Shown: one piece after another, positions 7,323-16,264 of the stretch
Layout of the letters: every line of letters starts with the position of its first letter
Numbering within the stretch: position 1 is the first letter of the stretch
Source of the DNA: Curvibacter lanceolatus ATCC 14669
GTDB lineage: Bacteria > Pseudomonadota > Gammaproteobacteria > Burkholderiales > Burkholderiaceae_C
Length of the DNA stretch: 64,000 bases
Direction: 5' to 3'
Assembly: GCF_000381265.1 (NCBI RefSeq)
Contig: NZ_KB906270.1
Span: forward strand, 1-64,000
Program-made: the position numbers and the translations under genes
Notes under the pieces: model-generated
What the model was told of the DNA's origin: nothing
Databases searched by the model: none
What the model saw: the letters and a program-made list of their open reading frames with translations, nothing else

Positions 7323-8729
7323 TCAGAGGCCCATGGCGTTGCGGATCAGGCCGAACACGGCGGTGTTCTCGATCACGCCGGTGAAGCTTTCGGCGCCCTT
7401 GCCGATGGCGCCCAGGAACACGTCGGCGCCGCCGTGGGTCTCGCTGCCGGCGGCCACCGGGATGGTGGCTTCCTGGTGGTAGGTCTTGTCGAACACCTGG
7501 GCGTCGGTGAGCGCGGTGCGGGTGGCCTGGCGGTTCTCACCGTTGCCGAAGCCGATGATGGTGAAGGGGTTGCCGCCGGTGTCCTTGGCCAGCAGGCCGT
7601 CCACATAGCTGCGCAGCAGGCCCAGCACGCCAGGGTTGCTGTCGGAGGTCTTGCCGGTGCGGGCGGCGTAGCCGTTGAGCACCAGGGTGTGGTCGTGGTC
7701 GGCGGTGACGACGATCAGCGTGTTCTTCAGGCCCGGGTCCAGGGCCTGCATCTTGTCGATGGCGGCCTTGATGGCGTTGTCGAAGGCCACGGTGTCCTGC
7801 AAGGCCTTGCGGGCGGTGGTCTCGTGCAGCGCATGGTCGATGCGGCCGCCTTCCACCATCAGGAACATGCCGTTCGAGTTGCCCTTGAGCTGGTCGATGG
7901 CGCGGGTGGTCATTTCGGCCAGGCTGGGTTCCTTGCTGCTGTCGCGGTCCAGGTCGTAGGACATGTGGCTGGACGTGAACAGGCCCAGCAGCTTGCCGCT
8001 GGCGGGCAGGGCGTTGAACTCGGTGCGCGAGCCGGCAAAGTTGTAGCCGGCCTTCTTCATCTCGGCCACCAGGTCGCGGCTGTCGCTGCGGCTGCTGCCG
8101 GTGCTGCCCTTGGGCTGGAAGTGGCGCAGGCCGCCACCGAAGACCACGTCCACGCCGTCACCCAGCGCGGTGTTGAAGCCACTGCCGCCGGGCACCATCT
8201 GGGCGGCGATGGCGTTTTCGCCGTCGCGGTGGCAGATGTGCGAGTAGGTGGCGGCCGGGGTGGCGTGGGTGATGCGGGTGGTGGTGACCACACCCGTGGC
8301 CAGGCCCTTGGACTTGGCGATCTCCAGCAGCGTGGGCACGCTGCTGCCATTGCCGCTGGTGGGGCAGGTGCTGTCGGCACCCGACACGTAGTCGGCAAAG
8401 CTGGTCTTGTTGTAGGCCGAGGTGTCCGGGCTCATCGAGATGACTTCGTTGTTCATCTTCACGCCGGTCATGTAGGCCGACATCGAGGGGGCGCTGTCGG
8501 TGACCTGGGCATCGGCCGAGTAGGTCTTGACGAAGGCGCTTTCGGGCAGGGTGTCGATGGTCAGGCTGCCGTCTTCGCCGGCCGCGTAGATGCGGGCAGC
8601 GGTCAGGGTGGTCAGGCCCATGCCGTCGCCGAGAAAGAACAGCACGTTCTTGGGCGGGGTGCTGCTGCTGCCGCCGCAGGCCGTCAGGGTGGCCACCGCC
8701 AGGGTGGACGCGATCAACCAGGATTTCAT
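7323..8729 (-). CDS. Alkaline phosphatase lipoprotein, PhoA superfamily (first paralogue)
   Basis: 468-residue enzyme and first gene of a three-gene operon. A short signal ends in the lipobox LTAC, so it is predicted to be membrane-anchored, unlike its paralogue downstream. Catalytic segments are intact: FFLGDGMG, TDSAPSM (nucleophilic Ser), THATPAATYSHICHRDGE, MVEGGRIDHALHE, TADHDHT and SETHGGADV. A good Pho-box-like repeat with a -10 element lies at 8767-8798, about 40 bases upstream of the start, predicting PhoB control of the whole operon. The 3' end overlaps the upstream alternative start of the next gene. Confidence 0.93.
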   Translation of the reverse strand: MKSWLIASTLAVATLTACGGSSSTPPKNVLFFLGDGMGLTTLTAARIYAAGEDGSLTIDTLPESAFVKTYSADAQVTDSAPSMSAYMTGVKMNNEVISMSPDTSAYNKTSFADYVSGADSTCPTSGNGSSVPTLLEIAKSKGLATGVVTTTRITHATPAATYSHICHRDGENAIAAQMVPGGSGFNTALGDGVDVVFGGGLRHFQPKGSTGSSRSDSRDLVAEMKKAGYNFAGSRTEFNALPASGKLLGLFTSSHMSYDLDRDSSKEPSLAEMTTRAIDQLKGNSNGMFLMVEGGRIDHALHETTARKALQDTVAFDNAIKAAIDKMQALDPGLKNTLIVVTADHDHTLVLNGYAARTGKTSDSNPGVLGLLRSYVDGLLAKDTGGNPFTIIGFGNGENRQATRTALTDAQVFDKTYHQEATIPVAAGSETHGGADVFLGAIGKGAESFTGVIENTAVFGLIRNAMGL

Positions 8730-9073
8730 GAGGTACTCCGCAAGGGGTCTTTACAAAGTCTTCAAATTTGTAACTTCTTCATGAAAGCCCTGTGACAGCC
8801 TTGGCCCGTGTGTTGGTATTCGGTGAATCCAGGAGCGTCGTCATCATTTTGTAGATTGCTGACTCTTTTCTGATTTTGAAATAATCTTTCTTTTAAGGCG
8901 ATATTTAGAAAGATATTGAATTTTAAAAGCCTTTCCTGGGCACTATTCGCAAAGACTTATCAGGGCAGGCCGCATACACTTTCCCGAGCCGGCGGTCGCG
9001 TTTATTACCGCCTGTCACCCTCTGACAAATTCCCGCCCAGGGCCGCCCGAGTCGGCCCGCCAGGAGACAAGCC
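8730..9073. other. Divergent A+T-rich regulatory region
   Basis: Gap between the phosphatase operon (leftward) and the oxidoreductase gene (rightward). The left third carries the Pho box described separately. The middle (about 8840-8930) is strikingly A+T-rich for this genome and likely carries promoter or UP-element sequence. A possible sigma-54 site near 8937-8952 was checked, but its GG-to-GC spacing is nine rather than ten bases. No convincing sigma-70 promoter for the rightward gene could be fixed. No small gene was seen. Confidence 0.5.
8767..8798 (-). promoter_or_regulatory. Candidate Pho box and -10 element of the alkaline phosphatase operon
   Basis: Read on the minus strand: CTGTCAC (8798-8792), spacer AGGG, CTTTCAT (8787-8781), each matching the PhoB unit CTGTCA(T/C) at 6 or more of 7 positions with the correct 11-base period. 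A weaker third unit, AAGTTAC, follows four bases further on. A -10-like TACAAA (8772-8767) lies eight bases past the second unit. The position directly upstream of the lipoprotein phosphatase start makes this a strong PhoB promoter candidate. Confidence 0.75.
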
Positions 9074-12000
9074 ATGAATGCCCCTTTGCCCGAACACATC
9101 CGCCGTGCGCTCGAAACCGTGACGCTGGATGACAAATACAGCCTGGACTACGGTCGGGCCTTCATGAGCGGGGTGCAGGCCCTGGTCAAGCTGCCCATGC
9201 TGCAGCGCCTGCGCGATGCCCAGATGGGCAAGAACACGGCGGGCTTCATCAGTGGCTACCGGGGCTCGCCCCTGGGGGGTTACGACCAGGCCCTGGTCAA
9301 GGCCAGCCCCTACCTGAAGGCGCAGAACATCGTGTTCCAGCCGGGGGTCAATGAAGAGCTGGCCGCCACCGCGCTGTGGGGCACCCAGCAACTGGGTTTT
9401 GCCCCCGCCGGCACGCAGAAGTTCGACGGCGTGTTCGGCATCTGGTACGGCAAGGGCCCGGGGGTGGACCGCTGCTCCGATGTCTTCAAGCACGCCAACA
9501 TGGCGGGCACCACGCCCTGGGGGGGGGTGATCGCCGTGGCCGGTGACGACCACATCTCGAAAAGCTCCACCGCCGCCCACCAGAGCGACCACATCTTCAA
9601 GGCCTGTGGCTTTCCGGTGTTCTTCCCGTCCACGGTGCAGGAGATCCTGGACCTGGGCCTGCATGCTTTTGCCCTGAGCCGGTACGCCGGCGTGTGGTCG
9701 GGCCTGAAGACCATCCAGGAGATCGTCGAGTCGAGCGCCACCGCCATGATCGACCCGGACCGGGTGCAGATCCAGATCCCCACCGACTTCGAGATGCCCC
9801 CGGGCGGCGTGCACATCCGCTGGCCCGACCATGCCCTGGACCAGGAAGCGCGCCTGTTCGACACCAAGTGGTACGCCGCCCTGGCCTACATCCGCGCCAA
9901 CCGCCTCAACTACACCGCCGTGCAGGGAGCCAACGACCGCCTGGGCATCATGGCCAGCGGCAAGGCCTGGAACGACACCCGCCAGGCCCTGCTGGACCTG
10001 GGGCTGGACGACAACGCCTGCCGCGCGCTCGGCATCCGCCTGCACAAGGTGGGCGTGGTGTGGCCACTGGAGGCCCAGCTCACGCGTGAATTCGCCACCG
10101 GCCTGCAGGAGATCCTGGTGGTCGAGGAAAAGCGCCAGGTCATCGAGTACCAGCTCAAGGAAGAGCTGTACAACTGGCGGCCCGATGTGCGCCCCAACGT
10201 GGTGGGCAAGTTCGACGAGGGCGAGGGTGATTTCAGCGGCGGCGAGTGGGCCCGCCCCAACCCCACGGCCAACACCTTGCTGCGCGCCAATGCCGATCTG
10301 ACCCCGGCCCTGATCGCCCGCGCCATCGCCAAGCGCCTGCGCCGCCTGGGCCTGCTGCCCGCCGGCGCCGACCTGACGGCACGCATCGACGCCCAACTGG
10401 CCATCCTGGAGGCCAAGCAGAGCGCCTTGAACGTGATCGAGGTGGCAGGCGTCAAGGGTGCTGACCGCCAGCCCTGGTTCTGCTCGGGCTGCCCGCACAA
10501 CACCAGCACCGTGGTGCCCGAGGGCTCGCGCGCCATGGCCGGCATCGGCTGCCACTTCATGGCCACCTGGATGGACCGCGCCACCGTCGGCTTCACCCAG
10601 ATGGGCGGCGAGGGCGTGCCCTGGACGGGCCAGCAGCCCTTCAGCACCGAAAAGCATGTGTTCGCCAACCTGGGCGACGGCACCTACTTCCACAGCGGCC
10701 TGCTGGCGGTGCGCCAGAGCATCGCGGCCGGCGTCAACATCACCTACAAGATCCTCTACAACGATGCGGTGGCCATGACCGGTGGCCAGCAGGTGGGCGA
10801 GCGCCCCGAGGGCCACTCGGTGGTCCAGATCGCCCAGAGCATGCGCGCCGAAGGGGCGCAGAAGATCACCATCGTCACCGACGAGCCCGAGAAGTACGAG
10901 AGCGTGCAGGGCCTGCCCGCGGGCATCGCCATCCAGCACCGCGACACCCTGGACGCGGTGCAGCGCGAGTTCCGCGAGCTCAGCGGCACCACCGTCATCA
11001 TCTACGACCAGACCTGCGCCACCGAGAAGCGCCGCCGCCGCAAGCGCGGCAGCCTGGTCGATCCGGCCAAGCGCGTGGTCATCAACGAGCTGGTCTGCGA
11101 AGGTTGTGGCGACTGCGGCGTGCAGTCCAACTGCCTGAGCGTGGAGCCGCTGGAGACCGAGTTCGGCCGCAAGCGCACCATCAACCAGAGCAGCTGCAAC
11201 AAGGACACCTCCTGCCTCAAGGGCTTCTGCCCCAGCCTGATCACGGTGGAGGGCGGCCAGCTCAAGAAGAAGGCCAAGGGCCAGGCCCCGTCGCCGTTCG
11301 AACTGGCCCAACTGCCCCAGCCCACGCTGCCCACCCTGACGCCCGAGCACGGTGGCGTGTGGGGCATCGTGGTGGCCGGTGTGGGGGGCACCGGGGTCAT
11401 CACCATCGGGCAACTGCTGGGCGTGGCCGCCCACCTGGAAGGCAAAGGCATCGTCACCCAGGATGCGGCCGGTCTGGCCCAGAAGGGCGGCGCCACCTGG
11501 AGCCATGTGCTGATCGGCGAGCGCCAGGACGACATCCGCACCACCCGGGTGGGCATGGCCGCGGCCGACCTGATCCTGGGCTGCGACCCCCTGGTGGCCG
11601 CCGGCAAGGAAACCCTGATGCGCATGCGCGAGGGCCGCACCCATGTGGCGCTCAACTCGCACAGCACGCCCACCGCGGCCTTTGTGCGCAACACCGACTG
11701 GCAGAACCCGGCCGAGGCCTGCGCCGCCCAGATCGCGCGGGCGGTGGGCGAAGGCCTGGGCGCCTTCGACGCTGAAACCCTGGCCACCCGCATGATGGGC
11801 GACAGCCTGTATGTGAACCCCATGATCCTGGGCTATGCCTGGCAGCGCGGCTGGATTCCGTTGGGCCTGGCCTCCCTGACCCGCGCCATCGAGCTCAACG
11901 CGGTGGCGGTCGAGGCCAACAAGACGGCCTTCCACTGGGGCCGTCTGGCCGCGCACGACCCGGCGCTGGTGCGCCAGGTGCTGGCGCCCAGCCAGGTGGT

Positions 12001-12667
12001 GCAGTTCAAACCCCGCGAGACGGTCGAGTCGCTGGTGGCGCGCCGGGTCGAATTCTTGACCGCCTACCAGAACGCCGCCTATGCCGAGCGCTACCGCGCC
12101 CTGGTGGGCCGGGTGCAGCAGGCCGAGGCGGCCCTGGGCAAGACCGCGCTGAGCGAAGCCGTGGCCCGCCAGGCCTTCAAGCTGATGGCCTACAAGGACG
12201 AGTACGAGGTGGCCCGCCTGCACAGCGATCCGGCCTTCCTGGCCCGCATCGGGGAGCAGTTCGAGGGTGATTACAAGCTCAACTACCACCTGGCGCCGCC
12301 GCTGTTCGCCAAAAAGGACGCCAAGGGCCACCTGGTCAAGCAGTCTTTCGGGCCGGCCATGCTCACCGGCTTCCGCCTGCTGGCCCGGCTCAAGGGCTTG
12401 CGCGGCACGGCCTTCGATGTGTTTGGCCGCACCGAAGAGCGCCGCACCGAGCGCGCCCTGATCGCCGAATACCAGGCGCTGGTGGAGGAACTGTGCGCCG
12501 GCCTGAGCGCCGAGCGCCATGCCCTGGCGCTCGATCTGGCCCAGGTGCCCGAGCAGATCAAGGGCTATGGCCACGTCAAGGAGCGCAACCTGGCCGCGGC
12601 GCGCCAGCGCTGGAGCCAGCTGTTGGCTGAATGGCGCCAGGGCAGTGCCGCACGCAAGGCGGCCTGA
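9074..12667 (+). CDS. Fused indolepyruvate ferredoxin oxidoreductase family protein
   Basis: 1197-residue single-chain 2-oxoacid:acceptor oxidoreductase of the IOR family, which decarboxylates aryl-pyruvates (or related 2-oxo acids) to acyl-CoA using thiamine diphosphate. The N-terminal half resembles IorA: GYRGSPLGGYDQAL near residue 60, FCSGCPHNTS near 470, and the TPP-binding LGDGTYFHSG near 535. A cysteine-rich stretch near 676 (CEGCGDCGVQSNC, then CNKDTSCLKGFC) should bind Fe-S clusters. The C-terminal gamma/IorB-like domain starts near 765 (VAGVGGTGVITIGQLLG). A DUF6537-like C-terminal region probably follows. The start follows a CAGGAGACAAGCC ribosome-binding site. Exact substrate is uncertain. 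Confidence 0.92.
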   Translation: MNAPLPEHIRRALETVTLDDKYSLDYGRAFMSGVQALVKLPMLQRLRDAQMGKNTAGFISGYRGSPLGGYDQALVKASPYLKAQNIVFQPGVNEELAATALWGTQQLGFAPAGTQKFDGVFGIWYGKGPGVDRCSDVFKHANMAGTTPWGGVIAVAGDDHISKSSTAAHQSDHIFKACGFPVFFPSTVQEILDLGLHAFALSRYAGVWSGLKTIQEIVESSATAMIDPDRVQIQIPTDFEMPPGGVHIRWPDHALDQEARLFDTKWYAALAYIRANRLNYTAVQGANDRLGIMASGKAWNDTRQALLDLGLDDNACRALGIRLHKVGVVWPLEAQLTREFATGLQEILVVEEKRQVIEYQLKEELYNWRPDVRPNVVGKFDEGEGDFSGGEWARPNPTANTLLRANADLTPALIARAIAKRLRRLGLLPAGADLTARIDAQLAILEAKQSALNVIEVAGVKGADRQPWFCSGCPHNTSTVVPEGSRAMAGIGCHFMATWMDRATVGFTQMGGEGVPWTGQQPFSTEKHVFANLGDGTYFHSGLLAVRQSIAAGVNITYKILYNDAVAMTGGQQVGERPEGHSVVQIAQSMRAEGAQKITIVTDEPEKYESVQGLPAGIAIQHRDTLDAVQREFRELSGTTVIIYDQTCATEKRRRRKRGSLVDPAKRVVINELVCEGCGDCGVQSNCLSVEPLETEFGRKRTINQSSCNKDTSCLKGFCPSLITVEGGQLKKKAKGQAPSPFELAQLPQPTLPTLTPEHGGVWGIVVAGVGGTGVITIGQLLGVAAHLEGKGIVTQDAAGLAQKGGATWSHVLIGERQDDIRTTRVGMAAADLILGCDPLVAAGKETLMRMREGRTHVALNSHSTPTAAFVRNTDWQNPAEACAAQIARAVGEGLGAFDAETLATRMMGDSLYVNPMILGYAWQRGWIPLGLASLTRAIELNAVAVEANKTAFHWGRLAAHDPALVRQVLAPSQVVQFKPRETVESLVARRVEFLTAYQNAAYAERYRALVGRVQQAEAALGKTALSEAVARQAFKLMAYKDEYEVARLHSDPAFLARIGEQFEGDYKLNYHLAPPLFAKKDAKGHLVKQSFGPAMLTGFRLLARLKGLRGTAFDVFGRTEERRTERALIAEYQALVEELCAGLSAERHALALDLAQVPEQIKGYGHVKERNLAAARQRWSQLLAEWRQGSAARKAA

Positions 12668-12800
12668 GCTCTCCTGGGTGCGAGGGGCCCTCGCCCTGGC
12701 CACCCTGGCCGAAAGGCCCTCAACCCGGCTCGGCTTTGCGCCGGGCCGGCCTGTGGGCGCGGCCCGGGCCGGCCATGCCGTGGGGGCATTGGCGCCCCGA

Positions 12801-12828
12801 TTGCCGCCGCAGCGGCCCGACATACAAT
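12801..12828 (+). promoter_or_regulatory. Candidate sigma-70 promoter for yajC-secDF
   Basis: TTGCCG (12801-12806) and TACAAT (12823-12828) are separated by 16 bases, about 80 bases upstream of the yajC start, within a 243-base gap that holds no gene. The -10 matches consensus at five of six positions and the -35 at four. It is the best promoter match in the gap. Confidence 0.45.
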
Positions 12829-12910
12829 CTTGCCAGCACCCGCCTGCCCGCCTTGCTGCGGTCAGCCTGCGGGCTTTCCTATTTATTTGTTACCCCCTGT
12901 GGAGTCTTCA

Positions 12911-13246
12911 GTGTTCATTTCTTCCGCTTTTGCCCAGACTGCCCCCGCTGCTGCCGCCGGTGGCGGCGACATCATGTCGTCGGTGACCAGCATGCTGCCT
13001 CTGGTGCTGATGTTCGTGGTGCTGTATTTCGTGATGATTCGCCCCCAGATGAAGCGCCAGAAGGAACACCGCGCCATGATCGACGCGCTGGCCAAGGGCG
13101 ACGAGGTGGTGACCTCGGGTGGCCTGCTGGGCAAGGTGTCCAAGATGGGCGAAACCCATCTGAGCCTGGAAGTGGCCGCCGGCGTTGAAGTGCAGATCCA
13201 GCGCAGCGCTGTGGTGCAGGTCTTGCCCAAGGGCTCGGTGAAGTAA
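12911..13246 (+). CDS. yajC: Sec translocase auxiliary subunit YajC
   Basis: 111-residue single-pass membrane protein associated with SecDF and SecYEG. GTG at 12911 is chosen: GGAG lies six bases upstream, and the product begins VFISSAFAQ, the usual short N-terminus of the family in this group. The transmembrane helix (about residues 27-47) reads LPLVLMFVVLYFVMIRPQMK, including the hallmark FxxIRPQxKRxKEH. The YajC core continues with LAKGDEVVTSGGLLGKV. It is the first gene of yajC-secD-secF, 83 bases before secD. Confidence 0.95.
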   Translation: MFISSAFAQTAPAAAAGGGDIMSSVTSMLPLVLMFVVLYFVMIRPQMKRQKEHRAMIDALAKGDEVVTSGGLLGKVSKMGETHLSLEVAAGVEVQIQRSAVVQVLPKGSVK

Positions 13247-13329
13247 GTCTTACCGTGCGATTCCGGCAGTGGCCCAGCCCCAGGCGGGCGGTCACTGCGT
13301 CTCTTCATTAGTCAGGTACCAGCGCGATC

Positions 13330-15216
13330 ATGAACCGTTATCCGGTCTGGAAGTACGCGATCATCTTGATCGTGTCGCTCTTCGGGGTGCTCTACACCCT
13401 GCCCAATTTCTTTGGCGAGTCGCCCGCGGTGCAGGTGTCTTCGGGCAAGGCCACCCTCAAGCTGGATGCCTCCATGCTCAAGCGGGTGGATGAGGTGCTT
13501 GGTGCGGCCGGCCTGAAGGCCGAGGCCACCAGCTTTGACGGCAACTCCGTCAAGGCCCGCTTCAACACCACCGACGATCAGCTCAAGGCCAAGGATGCGC
13601 TGCAGCACGCCCTGGTGCCCGATGCCAACGACCCCTCCTATGTGGTGGCGCTGAACCTGTTGTCGAGCACGCCCGAATGGCTGCGTGCCGTGCGCGCGGC
13701 CCCGATGTACCTGGGCCTGGACCTGCGCGGTGGCGTGCACTTCATGCTGCAGGTCGACATGGAGGCGGCGCTGACCAAGAAGGCCGAATCCCTGTCGGGC
13801 GACATCCGCACCCTGCTGCGCGAGAAGAACGTGCGCCACGGCGGGATTTCCCGCAACGGCCAGACGGTCGAGGTGCGCGCCCGCGACACCCAGACCCTGC
13901 AGGCCGCCCGCGCGGTGATCGCCGACCAGCTGCCTGATCTGCAGATGGTCGAGTCGCCCGATGGCAGCGATTTCAAGCTGACTGCCACCCTCAAGCCCGA
14001 GGCCGCGCGCAAGGTGCAGGAGATGGCGCTCAAGCAGAACATCACCACCCTGCACAACCGGATCAATGAGCTGGGTGTGTCCGAGCCGGTGATCCAGCAG
14101 CAGGGCCAGGACCGCATCGTGGTGCAGTTGCCCGGCGTGCAGGACACGGCCAAGGCCAAGGACATCCTGGGCCGCACTGCCACCCTGGAAGTGCGCATGG
14201 TCGACGAAAGCTCGGACGCTGGCGCCGCCGCCATTGGCCGCGGCCCGGTGCCTTTCGGCAGCGAGCGCTACCCCGACCGCAACGGCCAGGCCCTGGTGGT
14301 CAAGAAGCAGGTGGTGCTGACCGGTGAGAACCTCACCGACGCCCAGCCCGGCTTCGAGAGCCAGACCCAGGAGCCCACCGTCAACCTGACGCTGGACGCC
14401 AAGGGCTCGCGCATCTTCAAGGACGTCACGCGTGAGAACGTGGGCAAGCGCATGGCCATCATCCTGTTCGAAAAGGGCAAGGGTGAGATCGTGACCGCGC
14501 CGGTGATCCGCTCCGAAATCGGGGGCGGCCGGGTGCAGATCTCGGGCCGCATGACCGCCATGGAGGCCACCGACACCTCGCTGCTGCTGCGTGCCGGTTC
14601 GCTGGCCGCTCCGATGGAGATCATCGAAGAGCTGACCATCGGCCCCACGCTGGGGGCTGAGAACATCGCCAAGGGCTTTCACAGCGTGACCTGGGGTTTC
14701 CTGGTCATCGTGGCCTTCATGTGCCTGTACTACATGATGTTCGGCGTGTTCTCCTGTCTGGCCCTGGGCCTGAACCTGCTGCTGCTGGTGGCGGTGCTGT
14801 CGATGATGCAGGCCACCCTGACCCTGCCGGGCATTGCGGCCATGGCGCTGGCGTTGGGCATGGCCATCGACTCCAACGTGCTGATCAACGAGCGCGTGCG
14901 CGAAGAGCTGCGCAGCGGCGCCTCGCCGCAGGCGGCCATCCATGCCGGTTACGACCGTGCCTGGGCCACCATCCTGGACTCCAACATCTCCACGCTGATC
15001 GTGGGCCTGGCCCTGCTGGCCTTCGGCTCGGGCCCGGTGCGGGGCTTTGCGGTGGTGCACTGCATCGGCATCCTGACCTCGATGTTCTCGGCCGTGTTCT
15101 TCTCACGTGGCCTGGTCAACCTCTGGTATGGCCGCAAGAAGAAGCTCAAGTCCGTGGCCATTGGCACGGTGTGGCGCCCTGATGGCGACGGCACGGCCGT
15201 GGCCCAGGCCGATTGA
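13330..15216 (+). CDS. secD: Protein translocase subunit SecD
   Basis: 628-residue inner-membrane protein that uses the proton gradient to assist late steps of Sec export. N-terminal helix at about residues 8-25, large periplasmic P1 domain with the family signature LGLDLRGGVHFML near residue 130, then the C-terminal RND-type membrane domain. That domain carries the conserved ALGMAIDSNVLINERVREEL (near 512-531), which contains the Asp of the proton relay. Length is normal for beta-proteobacterial SecD. It lies between yajC and secF in the standard order, with 62 bases to secF. Confidence 0.97.
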   Translation: MNRYPVWKYAIILIVSLFGVLYTLPNFFGESPAVQVSSGKATLKLDASMLKRVDEVLGAAGLKAEATSFDGNSVKARFNTTDDQLKAKDALQHALVPDANDPSYVVALNLLSSTPEWLRAVRAAPMYLGLDLRGGVHFMLQVDMEAALTKKAESLSGDIRTLLREKNVRHGGISRNGQTVEVRARDTQTLQAARAVIADQLPDLQMVESPDGSDFKLTATLKPEAARKVQEMALKQNITTLHNRINELGVSEPVIQQQGQDRIVVQLPGVQDTAKAKDILGRTATLEVRMVDESSDAGAAAIGRGPVPFGSERYPDRNGQALVVKKQVVLTGENLTDAQPGFESQTQEPTVNLTLDAKGSRIFKDVTRENVGKRMAIILFEKGKGEIVTAPVIRSEIGGGRVQISGRMTAMEATDTSLLLRAGSLAAPMEIIEELTIGPTLGAENIAKGFHSVTWGFLVIVAFMCLYYMMFGVFSCLALGLNLLLLVAVLSMMQATLTLPGIAAMALALGMAIDSNVLINERVREELRSGASPQAAIHAGYDRAWATILDSNISTLIVGLALLAFGSGPVRGFAVVHCIGILTSMFSAVFFSRGLVNLWYGRKKKLKSVAIGTVWRPDGDGTAVAQAD

Positions 15217-15278
15217 GCCCGCAAGACTGATGAACGGCCAGCCCCGGGGTCGGGTGCTGGCCCAGCAAGGACAAAGCG

Positions 15279-16232
15279 ATGGAATTTTTCAAGATCCGCA
15301 AAGACATCCCGTTCATGAAGAACGCGCTGGTGTTCAATGTGATTTCCTTTCTCACCTTCGCCGCGGCGGTGTTCTTCCTGCTGACCCGGGGCTTGCACCT
15401 GTCGGTGGAGTTCACCGGGGGCACGGTGATGCACGTGGCCTACGTGCAGGCGCCCGAGCTCGAGAAGGTGCGCAGCACCGTCACCGGCCTGGGCTTTGAC
15501 GATGTGCTGGTGCAGAACTTCGGCAGCTCCAAGGACGTGATGATCCGCCTGCCGGCCCAGAAGGGCGTGAGCTCGGCGCAGCAAAGCGACAAGGTCATGG
15601 GCGCCCTGAAGGCGCTGGACGCTGAAGCCAGCCTGCGCCGCACCGAGTTCGTCGGCCCACAGGTGGGCGAAGAGCTGGCGCACGACGGCCTCAAGGCCCT
15701 GGGCATGGTGGTGCTGGGCATCATGGTGTACTTGGCCTTCCGCTTCGAGTGGAAGTTCGCGGTGGCCGCCATCATCGCCAACCTGCACGATGTGGTCATC
15801 ATCCTGGGCTTTTTTGCCTTCTTCCAGTGGGAGTTCTCGCTGGCGGTGCTGGCCGCGGTGCTGGCCGTGCTGGGTTACTCGGTCAACGAGTCGGTGGTGA
15901 TCTTCGACCGGATCCGTGAGAACTTCCGGCGCTTTCGCAAGATGAACACGGTGCAGATCATCGACAACGCGATCACCTCCACCATCAGCCGCACCATCAT
16001 CACCCACGGTTCGACCCAGATCATGGTGCTGTCGATGCTGTTGTTCGGTGGCCAGACTTTGCATTACTTTGCCATGGCCCTGACCATCGGCATTCTGTTC
16101 GGCATCTATTCTTCGGTGTTCGTGGCCGCGGCGATTGCCATGTGGCTGGGCATCAAGCGCGAGGACCTGATCAAGGGCCCGGTGCGCAAGGAAGGCGACC
16201 CAGACGATCCGAACGCGGGTGCCACGGTCTGA
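15279..16232 (+). CDS. secF: Protein translocase subunit SecF
   Basis: 317-residue partner of SecD. N-terminal MEFFKIRKDIPFMKNA precedes the first helix; the short periplasmic domain contains VEFTGGTV (family LSVEFTGG motif). The membrane domain carries GYSVNESVVIFDRIRENFR, the SecF counterpart of the SecD helix-4 signature with the conserved Asp. AAGGA lies about eight bases before the ATG. The gene closes the yajC-secD-secF unit, and the DUF1631 gene follows after 32 bases, so co-transcription is possible. Confidence 0.97.
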   Translation: MEFFKIRKDIPFMKNALVFNVISFLTFAAAVFFLLTRGLHLSVEFTGGTVMHVAYVQAPELEKVRSTVTGLGFDDVLVQNFGSSKDVMIRLPAQKGVSSAQQSDKVMGALKALDAEASLRRTEFVGPQVGEELAHDGLKALGMVVLGIMVYLAFRFEWKFAVAAIIANLHDVVIILGFFAFFQWEFSLAVLAAVLAVLGYSVNESVVIFDRIRENFRRFRKMNTVQIIDNAITSTISRTIITHGSTQIMVLSMLLFGGQTLHYFAMALTIGILFGIYSSVFVAAAIAMWLGIKREDLIKGPVRKEGDPDDPNAGATV

Positions 16233-16264
16233 GTTCCCGTCTCTGAGTTCCTCACGGCCCTGCG

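Noticed and set aside
8937-8952. Sigma-54 promoter (TGGGCAC...CGCA) upstream of the oxidoreductase gene
   Set aside because: GG-to-GC spacing is nine, not ten bases, and no enhancer-binding regulator lies nearby.
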